In this document: piece by piece, positions 1 to 7,465 of the stretch
Position numbering within the stretch: position 1 is the first letter of the stretch
Layout: every line of letters begins with the position of its first letter
Source of the DNA: Myxococcales bacterium
Lineage (GTDB): Bacteria > Myxococcota_A > Polyangia > Polyangiales > Polyangiaceae
Direction: 5' to 3'
Assembly (NCBI GenBank): GCA_023248785.1
Contig: JAHFDX010000027.1
Coordinates: forward strand, 1 to 14,335
DNA length: 14,335 nucleotides
The notes under the pieces: generated by a model
Database searches by the model: none
Seen by the model: only the letters and a program-made list of their open reading frames with translations
What the model was told of the DNA's origin: nothing
Made by a program: the position numbers and the translations under genes

Positions 1-417
1 ATCGAGGCGGATGAACTCACCCTCGTCTGCTTGTCCAAGAAATCCCTTGAGCGCTGAAATAGCGGATGACGTGATTGTGATCGACGGTGCGTCGGGCTTC
101 TTGAATTCAACGCCGAGAAGGTTCTGAAGGTCGCCGGATTCGAACATTTCCGTCACGATGTCGCATCCGCCGACGAACTGACCCTTGATGTAGAGCTGAG
201 GAATCGTTGGCCAATCGGAGAATGCTTTGATGCCTTCGCGAACCTCGGCATCGGCCAGGACATTCACCGTTTCGTATTTTGGAATCAGCGAGTTCAAGAT
301 TTTGACGACTCGGCTCGAAAAGCCGCACTGCGGAAAATGACGGTTACCCTTCATAAAAAGAACGACGTTGTTCGATGTCACGATGCCTTCAATGCGGGTC
401 TTCAGCGCTGGATCCAT
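1..417 (-). CDS. Grx4-type monothiol glutaredoxin with C-terminal extension (3' end cut by window)
   Basis: The visible 139 residues start at ATG (417-415) and stay open to base 1, so the C-terminus is missing. Residues 8-105 form a CGFS glutaredoxin: FMKG with Lys23, the active-site CGFS at 31-34, the cis-proline loop WPTIPQLY at 69-76, and GGCD at 83-86, all glutathione/Fe-S contact positions in the family. These proteins hold a glutathione-ligated [2Fe-2S] cluster in the cytoplasm and deliver it to Fe-S targets. Ordinary bacterial members end near residue 105-115. This one continues with ITITSSAISAL (113-123) and GEFIRLD (133-139), which resembles the opening strand and helix of an A-type carrier (HesB/IscA). 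The fusion is inferred because the Cys motifs lie outside the window. It follows the M15 peptidase gene by 10 bases on the same strand and is probably co-transcribed. Confidence 0.9.
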   Translation of the reverse strand, partial: MDPALKTRIEGIVTSNNVVLFMKGNRHFPQCGFSSRVVKILNSLIPKYETVNVLADAEVREGIKAFSDWPTIPQLYIKGQFVGGCDIVTEMFESGDLQNLLGVEFKKPDAPSITITSSAISALKGFLGQADEGEFIRLD

Positions 418-427
418 GACCCACGAT

Positions 428-1999
428 TTACCGCGCAAGAGCCGCCGCCGCTACTGGCACTTCCACTTGGCGTTCATCGAATGCCTCGCCATCGCGGTAG
501 AGCGCGATGCGCAAGGCTTTCACACCTACCTCGGCTGTAAGTGGAATGATCACCGTGTTAATGCCCGATTCTGCGGGCAGAATCAGGTTGGCGCGATTGT
601 AGGTATAGCGAGTCGTCGCGCGCGCAAGCGAAGCGCGATACGGCCAGGCGACGGTCTCGGTCGAGGGATCGCCGGAGGACCGTGCAACGACGCGCCACGC
701 ACCGTGCAAATCGGGATACGTGTGAACGGTGCGACCGTAGGGACTGTAATGGTCAAAGGTGCTGCCCGCTCCAAAGGGGGAGCTGGTTGCGGTGACAACG
801 GGGGGCTGCGTAAGCGTGTGGGCCGGTGACTCCACCTTGACCTCGAGTTGAAACCGTCCTTTGCGCTTCGCGTCGAGCCTCACGCGCACGTCCAGAACCT
901 TGGGGCGATCGGTTGGCAAAAGAGGAGCGCCTGTCGACGGATCGAGCCACACACTTGAAGCCTTACAATGCGTGGGCCCTTCGTTTGGCCTCCAGAACGT
1001 GGCGCATGCTCCGCACGAACATCCGTCACACATCGAAACATCGGCCTCCACGGCGAGGCCCTTTTTTTGGCGAATCCATTGCTCGAGGGTGGGTTCGTCC
1101 GCTTGGTCTTTTTGAGCGACAATGGCGTCGTGAAACGCGAGGGCATTTTCACGACCGATAAACCGAACGTGCCAGGCCTCGTGCTTGTATCCGGTCTTTG
1201 GATTAACGGGCGTCCCTAGATCGCCACGCGTTGTGCACTCGTCGTATGTTGCGCGGTCGTCGGGATGGATTGGATAGGCCACAATGAACCCAAATTCCCA
1301 GGAGCGGTCGCGAATCCATTTGCCCGCCGCCGTGCAGCCAAAACCATCTCGAAAGGCCCCCGCATCGTCTTTGACCCACGCTTCGGTAAATAGATCAACA
1401 GTTGTTCCTAATTGGTGTTGGCTATGCCCGGGGAGCGCGCTCTGCTCGGCCGTACGACAGAATGTCGCTTCCGGCTTTTTTGCCCACGCGAGAAAGGTTC
1501 CGCATTGACTCCAGTAGCTTCGGTATGCCGATTGAATGCGTCCGACGAATCCGGCACGCGCCATGGCAGGCAGCATTTCCGAAAGTGCGATGTGTGCATC
1601 CTTGCGCAAACACGAATATCGCGTCTCGCAATCACGCGGCGTGGCGGGTTGCCCACGACCGAGATAGACGAGGTCAGAGGGCATATAGTTTGGATGAAGG
1701 CCACCGGTGGGTGATCGGTTGACGAGTGCAAGCAGGTCGTCGCCATCGACGAAGCTGCGACGTGCATCGGGATAAGAGAGGAATTCGCTGAAACCGCTGC
1801 CTGGAACGATGGCGGCACAGACTCCGCCGTCGAAGTAGAGGGAGTGACCCCCACCTTGATCCTCCACCCTAGGGGGAGGGAGCCGAGAGCTCACGTCTCC
1901 GTCCGTGGTTCCGGTCGGGCTCGTGCTCCCGGTCGGGCTCGTGCTCCCGGTCGGGCTCGTACACCCCACACCTACGATCAAAACTACCCCTAATTTCAC
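428..1999 (-). CDS. Lipoprotein D-alanyl-D-alanine carboxypeptidase (peptidase M15, VanY-like)
   Basis: This 523-residue protein starts at GTG (1999-1997), which overlaps the TGA of the upstream phosphoesterase as GTGA. That overlap supports the start and implies translational coupling. A short hydrophobic leader ends at Cys13 (GVGC), a weak lipobox, followed by a TSPTGS repeat linker (14-31). The peptidase domain spans about 90-290: SAYRSYWSQ (157-165), zinc motif SQHQLGTTVD (193-202, His195 and Asp202), and HEAWHVRF (273-280) with catalytic Glu274 and third zinc ligand His277. All expected catalytic residues are present. The family trims the terminal D-Ala from peptidoglycan stem peptides in the periplasm. 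A Cys-rich patch (Cys324, 327, 329, 332, 345) links it to a C-terminal region of about 150 residues (365-515), probably beta-rich, that I do not recognise. Total length is about twice that of simple VanY proteins. Confidence 0.9.
   Translation of the reverse strand: MKLGVVLIVGVGCTSPTGSTSPTGSTSPTGTTDGDVSSRLPPPRVEDQGGGHSLYFDGGVCAAIVPGSGFSEFLSYPDARRSFVDGDDLLALVNRSPTGGLHPNYMPSDLVYLGRGQPATPRDCETRYSCLRKDAHIALSEMLPAMARAGFVGRIQSAYRSYWSQCGTFLAWAKKPEATFCRTAEQSALPGHSQHQLGTTVDLFTEAWVKDDAGAFRDGFGCTAAGKWIRDRSWEFGFIVAYPIHPDDRATYDECTTRGDLGTPVNPKTGYKHEAWHVRFIGRENALAFHDAIVAQKDQADEPTLEQWIRQKKGLAVEADVSMCDGCSCGACATFWRPNEGPTHCKASSVWLDPSTGAPLLPTDRPKVLDVRVRLDAKRKGRFQLEVKVESPAHTLTQPPVVTATSSPFGAGSTFDHYSPYGRTVHTYPDLHGAWRVVARSSGDPSTETVAWPYRASLARATTRYTYNRANLILPAESGINTVIIPLTAEVGVKALRIALYRDGEAFDERQVEVPVAAAALAR
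1043..1068 (+). terminator. Terminator-like hairpin plus T7, inside and antisense to the peptidase gene
   Basis: On the plus strand GGCCTC (1043-1048) and GAGGCC (1055-1060) form a perfect 6-bp GC-rich stem with a 6-base loop, followed by C and seven T residues (1062-1068). This has the shape of a small intrinsic terminator for plus-strand (antisense) transcripts. On the minus strand the same bases read A AAA AAG in the peptidase frame (Lys312-Lys313), directly before the stem. That is a -1 slippery heptamer, but with no spacer. Either role is unproven and it may be coincidence within codons. Confidence 0.25.
1911..1964. repeat. 18-bp tandem repeat, three copies, in the lipoprotein linker
   Basis: The unit CCGGTCGGGCTCGTGCTC (plus strand) occurs at 1911-1928 and 1929-1946 identically, and at 1947-1964 with changes only in the last few bases. 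It encodes TSPTGS repeats directly after the lipid-attachment cysteine of the M15 peptidase. Because 18 is a multiple of three, copy-number changes by slippage would lengthen or shorten the surface tether without shifting the frame. Confidence 0.9.
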
Positions 2000-2808
2000 G
2001 ACCCAAACTCAAATTGATACCGCGCTGGATCATTTCCCCGCACGCGCACAATCATCCTCTCCTGCGTCACATGCACAACGGCATACGACGCGCTTGGACG
2101 TCCCGGCGCATCGTCATCCAAATTTTCAATCAAGCTTTGCACCGTCACGTAGGGAATCCCTGCAATTACGTCGCAATGATTCCGATGTACATGTCCATTA
2201 AACACCGCTCGCACTCGCTGACTACTCTGAAAAATCGCGCGCAGCTCCTTGCGCTCCTTCACCTTCGCAATGGGATCCAGTCCCGAGAACCAGCGCGAGT
2301 CGTCAAGATCCTGTTCGCTTGCTGGATGATGCATCAGCACGATTGTCGGAAGCACCGTCTCTGACAGATCTCGCTCAAGCCATTCGAGCTGTGCCGGAAA
2401 CACACGGACCTCAACGTCCTTCTTTTCCATTGTGTGGAGCACGACAAAGTGAAAGTCATCGCGATCGAATGAGCAGTACAACGCGCCTTGCTGTTGCCAA
2501 ACGCGAAGCAAATCGCCTTGCCCCAAGTGCACGGTATCGTGGTTGCCCGCTACGTTCACGATGGGCACGTTCGTCTCACGCAAGATGCGTTGGCACTCTT
2601 CGTACCGTTGCAAGTCAAGCTCGTATGATTCGTCTTCAATGTCGTCGCCCAAGTTGACGACAAAGTCGGGTCGCACCCTCTCGTTCATCTCGCGCACGAA
2701 CGCATGCGTCAATTCCGATGCCAGGTGACTGAGTTTTCGGAGCTTGCCTTGAAAGGAAGCCACAGGGCCGAAGTGCAAATCCGAGATGAGGGCAAACGTA
2801 AGCGCCAC
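1996..2808 (-). CDS. Calcineurin-like metallophosphoesterase (class III phosphodiesterase type)
   Basis: This 270-residue protein, of typical length for CpdA/Icc or GpdQ-like enzymes, starts at GTG (2808-2806). The full dinuclear-metal signature is present in order: DLH (Asp10, His12), GDD (Asp55), GNHD (88-91), MHHP (159-162) and GHVH (205-208). It lacks a signal peptide, so it is cytoplasmic. Known relatives hydrolyse cyclic AMP, glycerophosphodiesters or other phosphodiesters; the exact substrate cannot be told from sequence. Its stop overlaps the GTG of the downstream lipoprotein peptidase (GTGA), so the two are coupled. It diverges from the DUF72-led operon with only 17 bases between starts, so its promoter must lie at least partly in the neighbour's coding sequence. 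I see no clear Shine-Dalgarno site. Confidence 0.9.
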   Translation of the reverse strand: MALTFALISDLHFGPVASFQGKLRKLSHLASELTHAFVREMNERVRPDFVVNLGDDIEDESYELDLQRYEECQRILRETNVPIVNVAGNHDTVHLGQGDLLRVWQQQGALYCSFDRDDFHFVVLHTMEKKDVEVRVFPAQLEWLERDLSETVLPTIVLMHHPASEQDLDDSRWFSGLDPIAKVKERKELRAIFQSSQRVRAVFNGHVHRNHCDVIAGIPYVTVQSLIENLDDDAPGRPSASYAVVHVTQERMIVRVRGNDPARYQFEFGS

Positions 2809-2825
2809 CGCGCTATCGTACCGGC

Positions 2826-3533
2826 ATGTTGTTTTTCGTGGGAACTAGCGGATTTGCATATCCGAAGTGGCGCGGACGATTTTACCCAGAAGGCTTGCGG
2901 GAGGCGGATTTGCTGGGGTACTACGGCTCCTGCCTTTCGGCGGTCGAGATCAACGCAAGTTTCTACCGGCTCCCGGAGAGGACGACCGTGTCGAAGTGGA
3001 AAGAGGCGGTCCCCAAGGGATTTCGCTTCGTTCTGAAACTTCCGCGCTTTGTGAGTCCATCGGCGAAGGGCGATCTTTCAGAAGCCATTGCGAAATTCGA
3101 AGCGTGCGTGGCTGTGCTTCAGGAGCAGCAAGGCCCTTCGCTTCTTCTCATCGCACCCTCGATCAAATACCGCGACGCCGCCTGGCTTGGGGCATTTCTC
3201 GATCTCTTTTCGAAGAAGACACGCCTCGCCATCGATGCCCGCCATCCATCGTTTCATGTCACCGAGGTGGAGCGAGTCCTTGAAAGGCGCGGCCACACAC
3301 TTGTCATCAACGATGGGGAAGAGCTCTCGGCATCACTTACCAAGGATGCCCCGTTCACCTACGCCCGACTGCGCCGTGAGACATACGACATGCGTGCCCT
3401 TAGGCAATGGTACAAAAATATTCAAAAGACGAAGTCGAGCGAAGCCTATGTATTCTTCAAACACGACGACATTGGCCACGGCGGCGAACTCGCATTGCAG
3501 CTCGCCAAAATCGTAGACTCAAAGAAGGATTAA
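2826..3533 (+). CDS. DUF72 (YecE-like) family protein
   Basis: A 235-residue protein of the DUF72 family, recognised by its N-terminal GTSGFAYPKWRG (6-17), the VEINASFYRLP segment (40-50), IDARHPSF (136-143) and the late YARLR (179-183) and FFKHDD (210-215) stretches. The family adopts a TIM-barrel-like fold, and its biochemical role is not established. The start is fixed by the conserved N-terminus, although no convincing ribosome binding site precedes it; with the 17-base divergent gap the mRNA could be nearly leaderless. It heads the operon: the next start is 3 bases after its TAA. Length is slightly below the usual 240-280 residues. Its place beside a nucleotidyltransferase and importer hints at a metabolic role, but that is only context. 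Confidence 0.9.
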   Translation: MLFFVGTSGFAYPKWRGRFYPEGLREADLLGYYGSCLSAVEINASFYRLPERTTVSKWKEAVPKGFRFVLKLPRFVSPSAKGDLSEAIAKFEACVAVLQEQQGPSLLLIAPSIKYRDAAWLGAFLDLFSKKTRLAIDARHPSFHVTEVERVLERRGHTLVINDGEELSASLTKDAPFTYARLRRETYDMRALRQWYKNIQKTKSSEAYVFFKHDDIGHGGELALQLAKIVDSKKD

Positions 3534-3536
3534 CGG

Positions 3537-4310
3537 ATGCGCGCCATCATCATCGGGGCCGGACGAGGCTCTCGCCTCAAGCACGAAACTGACGAAATTC
3601 CGAAGACGCTCGTGCCCGCGATGGGCAAGCCCATGCTCGATTGGATTTTGGACGCACTGGGATCCGTCGGCATTTCGCGCCGAGATGTCGTCTTCATTTG
3701 CGGCTACCGCGCGGACGTAATTCGCACTCGTTACCCCGAGTTTACGTTTGTCGAGAATCGTAACTGGGAGAACAACAATATCCTGCTCTCTCTTCTTTGC
3801 GCCCGCGACTATTTGAACGAAGATGTGATCGTCTCGTATGCCGACATTATTTATCGGCCTGAAATTATCGAACGCGTCACGAAGAGTCCGTACGACCTTG
3901 CCCTGGGCTGCGACACGAATTGGCGGCAACGGTACAGCGTTCGCACGCAGCACCCGGAGACCGATGCCGAAAAGCTGCGCGCCGATGGCAAGCGGGTGGT
4001 TGAGATCTCGCGAAAGATTGCCCCCGAATCAGCGAGTGGCGAGTTCATCGGTGTGGCCAAGTTCACGCGAAGTGGCACTTCGCAATTTGTTGAGGCGTTC
4101 GATGAGGCGGAAACCCGGTTTGCGGGGAGACCGTTCCGCGATGGGCGCATGTTCGAAAAGGCGTACCTCATCGATCACTTTGCGTTCATGCTCGAGCGCG
4201 GCGTCGCTCTTCACCGCGAGAACATCCACGGTGGTTACATGGAGCTCGACACCCTCGAAGATCTTTCTTACGCGCAAACCTGGTGGGACGCATGGCGCGA
4301 CGGGGGCTGA
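3537..4310 (+). CDS. LicC-like NTP transferase (phosphocholine/aminoethylphosphonate cytidylyltransferase type)
   Basis: A 257-residue nucleotidyltransferase with a Rossmann-like N-terminus. GAGRGSRL (7-14) is the NTP-binding loop, PKTLVP (22-27) carries the conserved Lys23, GKPMLDW follows at 30-36, and YAD (101-103) gives the probable metal-binding Asp103. The middle HP-x-x-DAEK (139-146), GEFIGVAKF (168-176) and the C-terminal ELDTLEDL (236-243) match the phosphocholine or 2-aminoethylphosphonate cytidylyltransferase branch better than RmlA or GlmU. It probably makes a CDP (or NDP) derivative of a phosphorylated amino alcohol or sugar in the cytoplasm. AAGGA about 7 bases before ATG is a good ribosome site. 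The next gene starts 1 base after its TGA. Substrate assignment is inference; nucleotidyltransferase identity is firm. Confidence 0.85.
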   Translation: MRAIIIGAGRGSRLKHETDEIPKTLVPAMGKPMLDWILDALGSVGISRRDVVFICGYRADVIRTRYPEFTFVENRNWENNNILLSLLCARDYLNEDVIVSYADIIYRPEIIERVTKSPYDLALGCDTNWRQRYSVRTQHPETDAEKLRADGKRVVEISRKIAPESASGEFIGVAKFTRSGTSQFVEAFDEAETRFAGRPFRDGRMFEKAYLIDHFAFMLERGVALHRENIHGGYMELDTLEDLSYAQTWWDAWRDGG

Positions 4311-4311
4311 C

Positions 4312-5361
4312 TTGAGTGCGGACGTTGAACTCAAGGGACTCACAAAGCATTTTGGCAGGGGCACGGACAAAGCCGCCGTGTCGAAGGTGTCGCTCTCCAT
4401 TGAGCACGGTGAGTTCGTCGCGCTCGTCGGTCCTTCGGGGTGCGGAAAATCGACAACGCTTCGTATGATCGCAGGACTTGAGGAACCCGACGCAGGAGAG
4501 ATTTGGCTCGGTGGTCAGCGGATCGACCACATGCCCGCTCAGAAGCGAAACGTCGCGATGGTGTTTCAGGGCTACGCGCTCTACCCCACCATGACCGTGT
4601 TCGAGAACATCGAATTCCCGCTCAAGATGCGAAATGTGCCCGCGAGCGAACGGGCCAAGACCGTACGGGAAGCAGCCACGCTGTTACGCCTCGATGACAA
4701 GTTGAAGCGGCTTCCCGGCGAACTCTCGGGTGGTGAGCGCCAACGCGTGGCGATTGGTCGTGCGCTCGTACGAGACCCGCGTGTCTTTTTGTTCGATGAG
4801 CCATTGAGCAATCTCGACGCAGCGCTTCGGGCCGAACTTCGAATGGAACTTGTTGAGCTGTTACGCAAGCTGAAGCGAACGGCCCTCTTCGTCACGCACG
4901 ATCAAGTCGAAGCGATGACCATGGCTTCGCGGATCGCGGTGATGAACGAGGGACAGCTTCTGAGTTTCGACACTCCAAAGCGCACGTACGAGGAGCCGCA
5001 CACCCTCTTCGTCGGTGGGTTTTTGGGCAGCCCTAAAATGAACCTGCTTGAAATCAAGTTCTCCGAAGGTTGTGCAACGGTGGGCCCCTTCGAGCTCGCG
5101 TCGTTCAAGCACGCTCCAACGCGCGCGCTCGTCGCTGGCATTCGGCCTGACGATTTTCGACCATCCGACGATGGCGTCGACACGCGTGTGGTCTCCATGG
5201 AGCCCCTTGGCGCTGAAACGATCGTCCATGCGGAAACCGACGGCACACGCTTGCGCATTCGCCTTCAGGGCTTTGCTGCTCCGAGGGAGACCCTTCGACT
5301 TGCTCGCGTGCTCGAGCGCTACCACGTCTTCGACAAAGAGACCGGAGTGCGCCTCGAATGA
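4312..5361 (+). CDS. ABC importer ATPase, UgpC/MalK/MsmX type
   Basis: The 349-residue ATPase is read from TTG at 4312, 1 base after the preceding TGA and preceded by a G-rich stretch. The frame extends further upstream, but only across the nucleotidyltransferase gene, and the family N-terminus (VELKGLTKHFG) fits this start. Visible motifs are Walker A GPSGCGKST (40-48), Q-loop Gln86, signature LSGGE (138-142), Walker B FLFDE (159-163), D-loop SNLDA (166-170) and H-loop His196. The C-terminal part from about 240 holds TOBE/OB-like strands with GIRPDDF (277-283), the regulatory domain of carbohydrate importers of the CUT1 group. It powers uptake together with the three following genes. Its TGA overlaps the next ATG (ATGA). 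Confidence 0.93.
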   Translation: MSADVELKGLTKHFGRGTDKAAVSKVSLSIEHGEFVALVGPSGCGKSTTLRMIAGLEEPDAGEIWLGGQRIDHMPAQKRNVAMVFQGYALYPTMTVFENIEFPLKMRNVPASERAKTVREAATLLRLDDKLKRLPGELSGGERQRVAIGRALVRDPRVFLFDEPLSNLDAALRAELRMELVELLRKLKRTALFVTHDQVEAMTMASRIAVMNEGQLLSFDTPKRTYEEPHTLFVGGFLGSPKMNLLEIKFSEGCATVGPFELASFKHAPTRALVAGIRPDDFRPSDDGVDTRVVSMEPLGAETIVHAETDGTRLRIRLQGFAAPRETLRLARVLERYHVFDKETGVRLE

Positions 5362-6614
5362 ACGACCGACTCGGTCGGCGCGCGTGCCTTCTGGCAACAG
5401 CGGGGCTTTTGGCGTGCAACACTTCCGCCAGTGTGGGACGCGCTCATGCAACCTTGTGGTTCTGTTACGGCGGCAAGAATCGGGAGGTCCTTCTCGATCT
5501 CGTGGGACGTTTTAATCGTAACCAATCGAAGTACGTTATCGATGCGGTCTACCAAGGCGATTATTTTGAGTGCCTCGCGAAACTTCGCACGGCGCTGGCG
5601 GCGGGCCTAGGACCAACGTTCAGCCATGTGGTTGGCGAAGTGTTGCCGTACCTCTCATCAACCGGCGTTCTCGAGTCGCTCGACGAATACCCAGGTGCGC
5701 ATTCGCTCGGCTTCGTTCGCGAACTTGCCCAAGCAGGCGCATACGTCGGCGGCGACAAGCAACCGCTCTTCGGGATTCCGTTCAATCGATCGACACCCAT
5801 CATGTATGCGAATGAGCCCGCACTTCAAGAAGCGGGAGTGAGCATTCCAGACACGTGGGACGAGTTGCTGGGCGCCGCAAAAAAACTCTACCGGCCCGGC
5901 AATGACATGCGGTGGGGCTTTGAGGTTCCGATCTCATGGTGGTTTTGGGTTGCGCTCGTTGGGCAATCGGGTGGTCGCGTGGTGGAGCCGGATGGAACGG
6001 TCTCCCTCGGCTTCGACGCGGGCGTGCATGCCGTTGAGTTCTTGCAAGAGCTCGTTCACAAGCATGGCGTGATGAGGCCGCCTCCTGGGCGCGACTACAA
6101 CGCATGGGACGCCACAAACCTTGATTTTCTTTCCGCTCGAGCGCCACTCACGTGGACAAGCACAGCATTTCTTCGCTACCTCGAACAAAATGCAAAATTC
6201 CCTGTACGCGCGTGCAAACTGCCGCGGCATGTTCGTTACTCCGTCCCCACCGGCGGAACGCTTTTTGTCATGCTTGCTCATGCCAAGCGCGCAGAAAAAG
6301 AGGCGGCGTGGGCATTCCTAAGGTGGATGTGCGAAACCGATCAAACGATTGATTGGGCCACACGCACCGGGTACCTGCCCGTCACGGAAGCCGCGATCGA
6401 AAAACTCCGCAAGGGTGGGTACTATGACAAACACCCCAACGATTGGGTGGCGTACGCGCAACTTAAGAGCGCCGAGCCGTGGCCTTGGGCTCCACACCTC
6501 TTTCGCGTGCAGCGCAACATCATCGACCCGCGATTGGAAGAAGCGGTCCTGCTCAACCGCCCTGCCCGCACCGTGCTCGATGAAGCGCGACGGGAAGCCA
6601 AGGAGGAAGGATGA
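5358..6614 (+). CDS. Extracellular solute-binding lipoprotein of ABC importer, UgpB-like
   Basis: This 418-residue binding protein has an N-terminal export signal ending in LLAC with lipidated Cys20. Arg7-Arg8 precede the hydrophobic core, so a Tat-like signal is possible but weak. The mature start, with LWFCYGG, FNRNQS and VYQGDYFECLAKLRTAL, resembles glycerol-3-phosphate/sugar binding proteins of the UgpB group. A typical late segment, SVPTGGTLFVML followed by a WAFLRWM helix, is also present. It should capture the substrate in the periplasm and hand it to the two permeases. Its ATG overlaps the TGA of the ATPase, and GGAG lies about 10 bases upstream. The substrate (glycerol phosphate, glycerophosphodiester or sugar) cannot be decided from sequence because I cannot align the pocket residues reliably. 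Confidence 0.9.
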   Translation: MNDRLGRRACLLATAGLLACNTSASVGRAHATLWFCYGGKNREVLLDLVGRFNRNQSKYVIDAVYQGDYFECLAKLRTALAAGLGPTFSHVVGEVLPYLSSTGVLESLDEYPGAHSLGFVRELAQAGAYVGGDKQPLFGIPFNRSTPIMYANEPALQEAGVSIPDTWDELLGAAKKLYRPGNDMRWGFEVPISWWFWVALVGQSGGRVVEPDGTVSLGFDAGVHAVEFLQELVHKHGVMRPPPGRDYNAWDATNLDFLSARAPLTWTSTAFLRYLEQNAKFPVRACKLPRHVRYSVPTGGTLFVMLAHAKRAEKEAAWAFLRWMCETDQTIDWATRTGYLPVTEAAIEKLRKGGYYDKHPNDWVAYAQLKSAEPWPWAPHLFRVQRNIIDPRLEEAVLLNRPARTVLDEARREAKEEG

Positions 6615-7465
6615 GCGCAAAGACGCGGCCTTGGCTATTGCTTGCACCGACACTCGCATTCTTTTTTCTGTTTGTGTTTCTTCCCGTAGGCGTAGCGCTC
6701 TACCAGAGCTTTTTTTCTTGGGACTTGCTTACGCCACCGCGATGGGTGGGAATTCGTAACTATACTTCACTCATTTCAACGGGAGCTCTCCTTTCGGTCC
6801 TCGGGCGTACGCTTTTGTTCGCAATTCTTGTTGTTCTGGGAACCACAGCGTCGGGCCTTGGCCTCGCGCTCCTTTTGAATCGAGAGGGGAGGTTTTTCGC
6901 CTTCGTGCGCGCTTCGATTTTCAGTGCGTACGTGGTGAGCTGGGTCGCGGTGTCGCTTCTATGGCTTTGGATCTTGGATCCCGATCGCGGGCTTGTCGCA
7001 AAGCTGTTGAGCCTGATTGGGATCACAGACGTGCGGTTGCTATCGGATCCCAAGTCCGTCGTCCCAACGCTCGCTGTTGTGGCGGTGTGGAAGATCACGG
7101 GCTACGCGATGGTTATCTTCCTTGCGGGTCTTCAAACGATTCCAACAAGCGTGCTTGAGGCCGCACGTCTCGATGGTGCCAATGCCTGGTCGCGCTTTGT
7201 TCACATTCTTTGGCCGATGCTGAAGCCGACCACTTCATTTGTAACCACGACAAGTCTAATTTTGGCCTTCCAAGCATTCGACATCATTCGCATCATGACA
7301 CAAGGCGGGCCTGCGAACGCATCGAAGCTCTTTGTGTACGCCATCTACGAGGCCGTGTTCTTGAACCTTCGCGTCGGCGAGGCAAGCGCGCTCACCGTCG
7401 TGTTCTTTGTCGTGCTCCTTGTACTTTCACTCGGCCAGTTCCACGCGTGGCGGGCCAAAGCGTGA
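6611..7465 (+). CDS. ABC importer permease, UgpA/MalF type
   Basis: A 284-residue inner-membrane permease with about six hydrophobic helices, the first at 9-31 (WLLLAPTLAFF and on). The cytoplasmic coupling loop is EAARLDGANAWSRF (183-196) followed by ILWPMLKP, the EAA motif that docks on the ATPase. Length matches UgpA-type subunits without the extra MalF periplasmic insert. Its ATG overlaps the TGA of the binding-protein gene, and an excellent Shine-Dalgarno sequence (AGGAGGAAGG) sits just before it. The stop overlaps the GTG of the second permease, so the two subunits of the heterodimeric channel are translationally coupled, which helps keep their ratio equal. Confidence 0.95.
   Translation: MSAKTRPWLLLAPTLAFFFLFVFLPVGVALYQSFFSWDLLTPPRWVGIRNYTSLISTGALLSVLGRTLLFAILVVLGTTASGLGLALLLNREGRFFAFVRASIFSAYVVSWVAVSLLWLWILDPDRGLVAKLLSLIGITDVRLLSDPKSVVPTLAVVAVWKITGYAMVIFLAGLQTIPTSVLEAARLDGANAWSRFVHILWPMLKPTTSFVTTTSLILAFQAFDIIRIMTQGGPANASKLFVYAIYEAVFLNLRVGEASALTVVFFVVLLVLSLGQFHAWRAKA

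Noticed and set aside
337..829. Plus-strand open frames opposite the glutaredoxin and peptidase genes
   Set aside because: They have no domain or ribosome site and lie antisense to well-supported genes.
1862..1885. CCCTAGGG-centred inverted repeat in the peptidase gene
   Set aside because: Only 8 bases pair perfectly before mismatches, and it lies in codons for a Pro-rich linker. Not convincing as a site.
3838..4311. Upstream extension of the ABC ATPase frame
   Set aside because: These codons lie inside the nucleotidyltransferase gene and have no ABC features. The family N-terminus begins at the TTG at 4312.
7210..7461. Upstream extension of the second permease frame
   Set aside because: It overlaps the conserved C-terminal half of the first permease and encodes no membrane helix. 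The GTGA overlap gives a better start.
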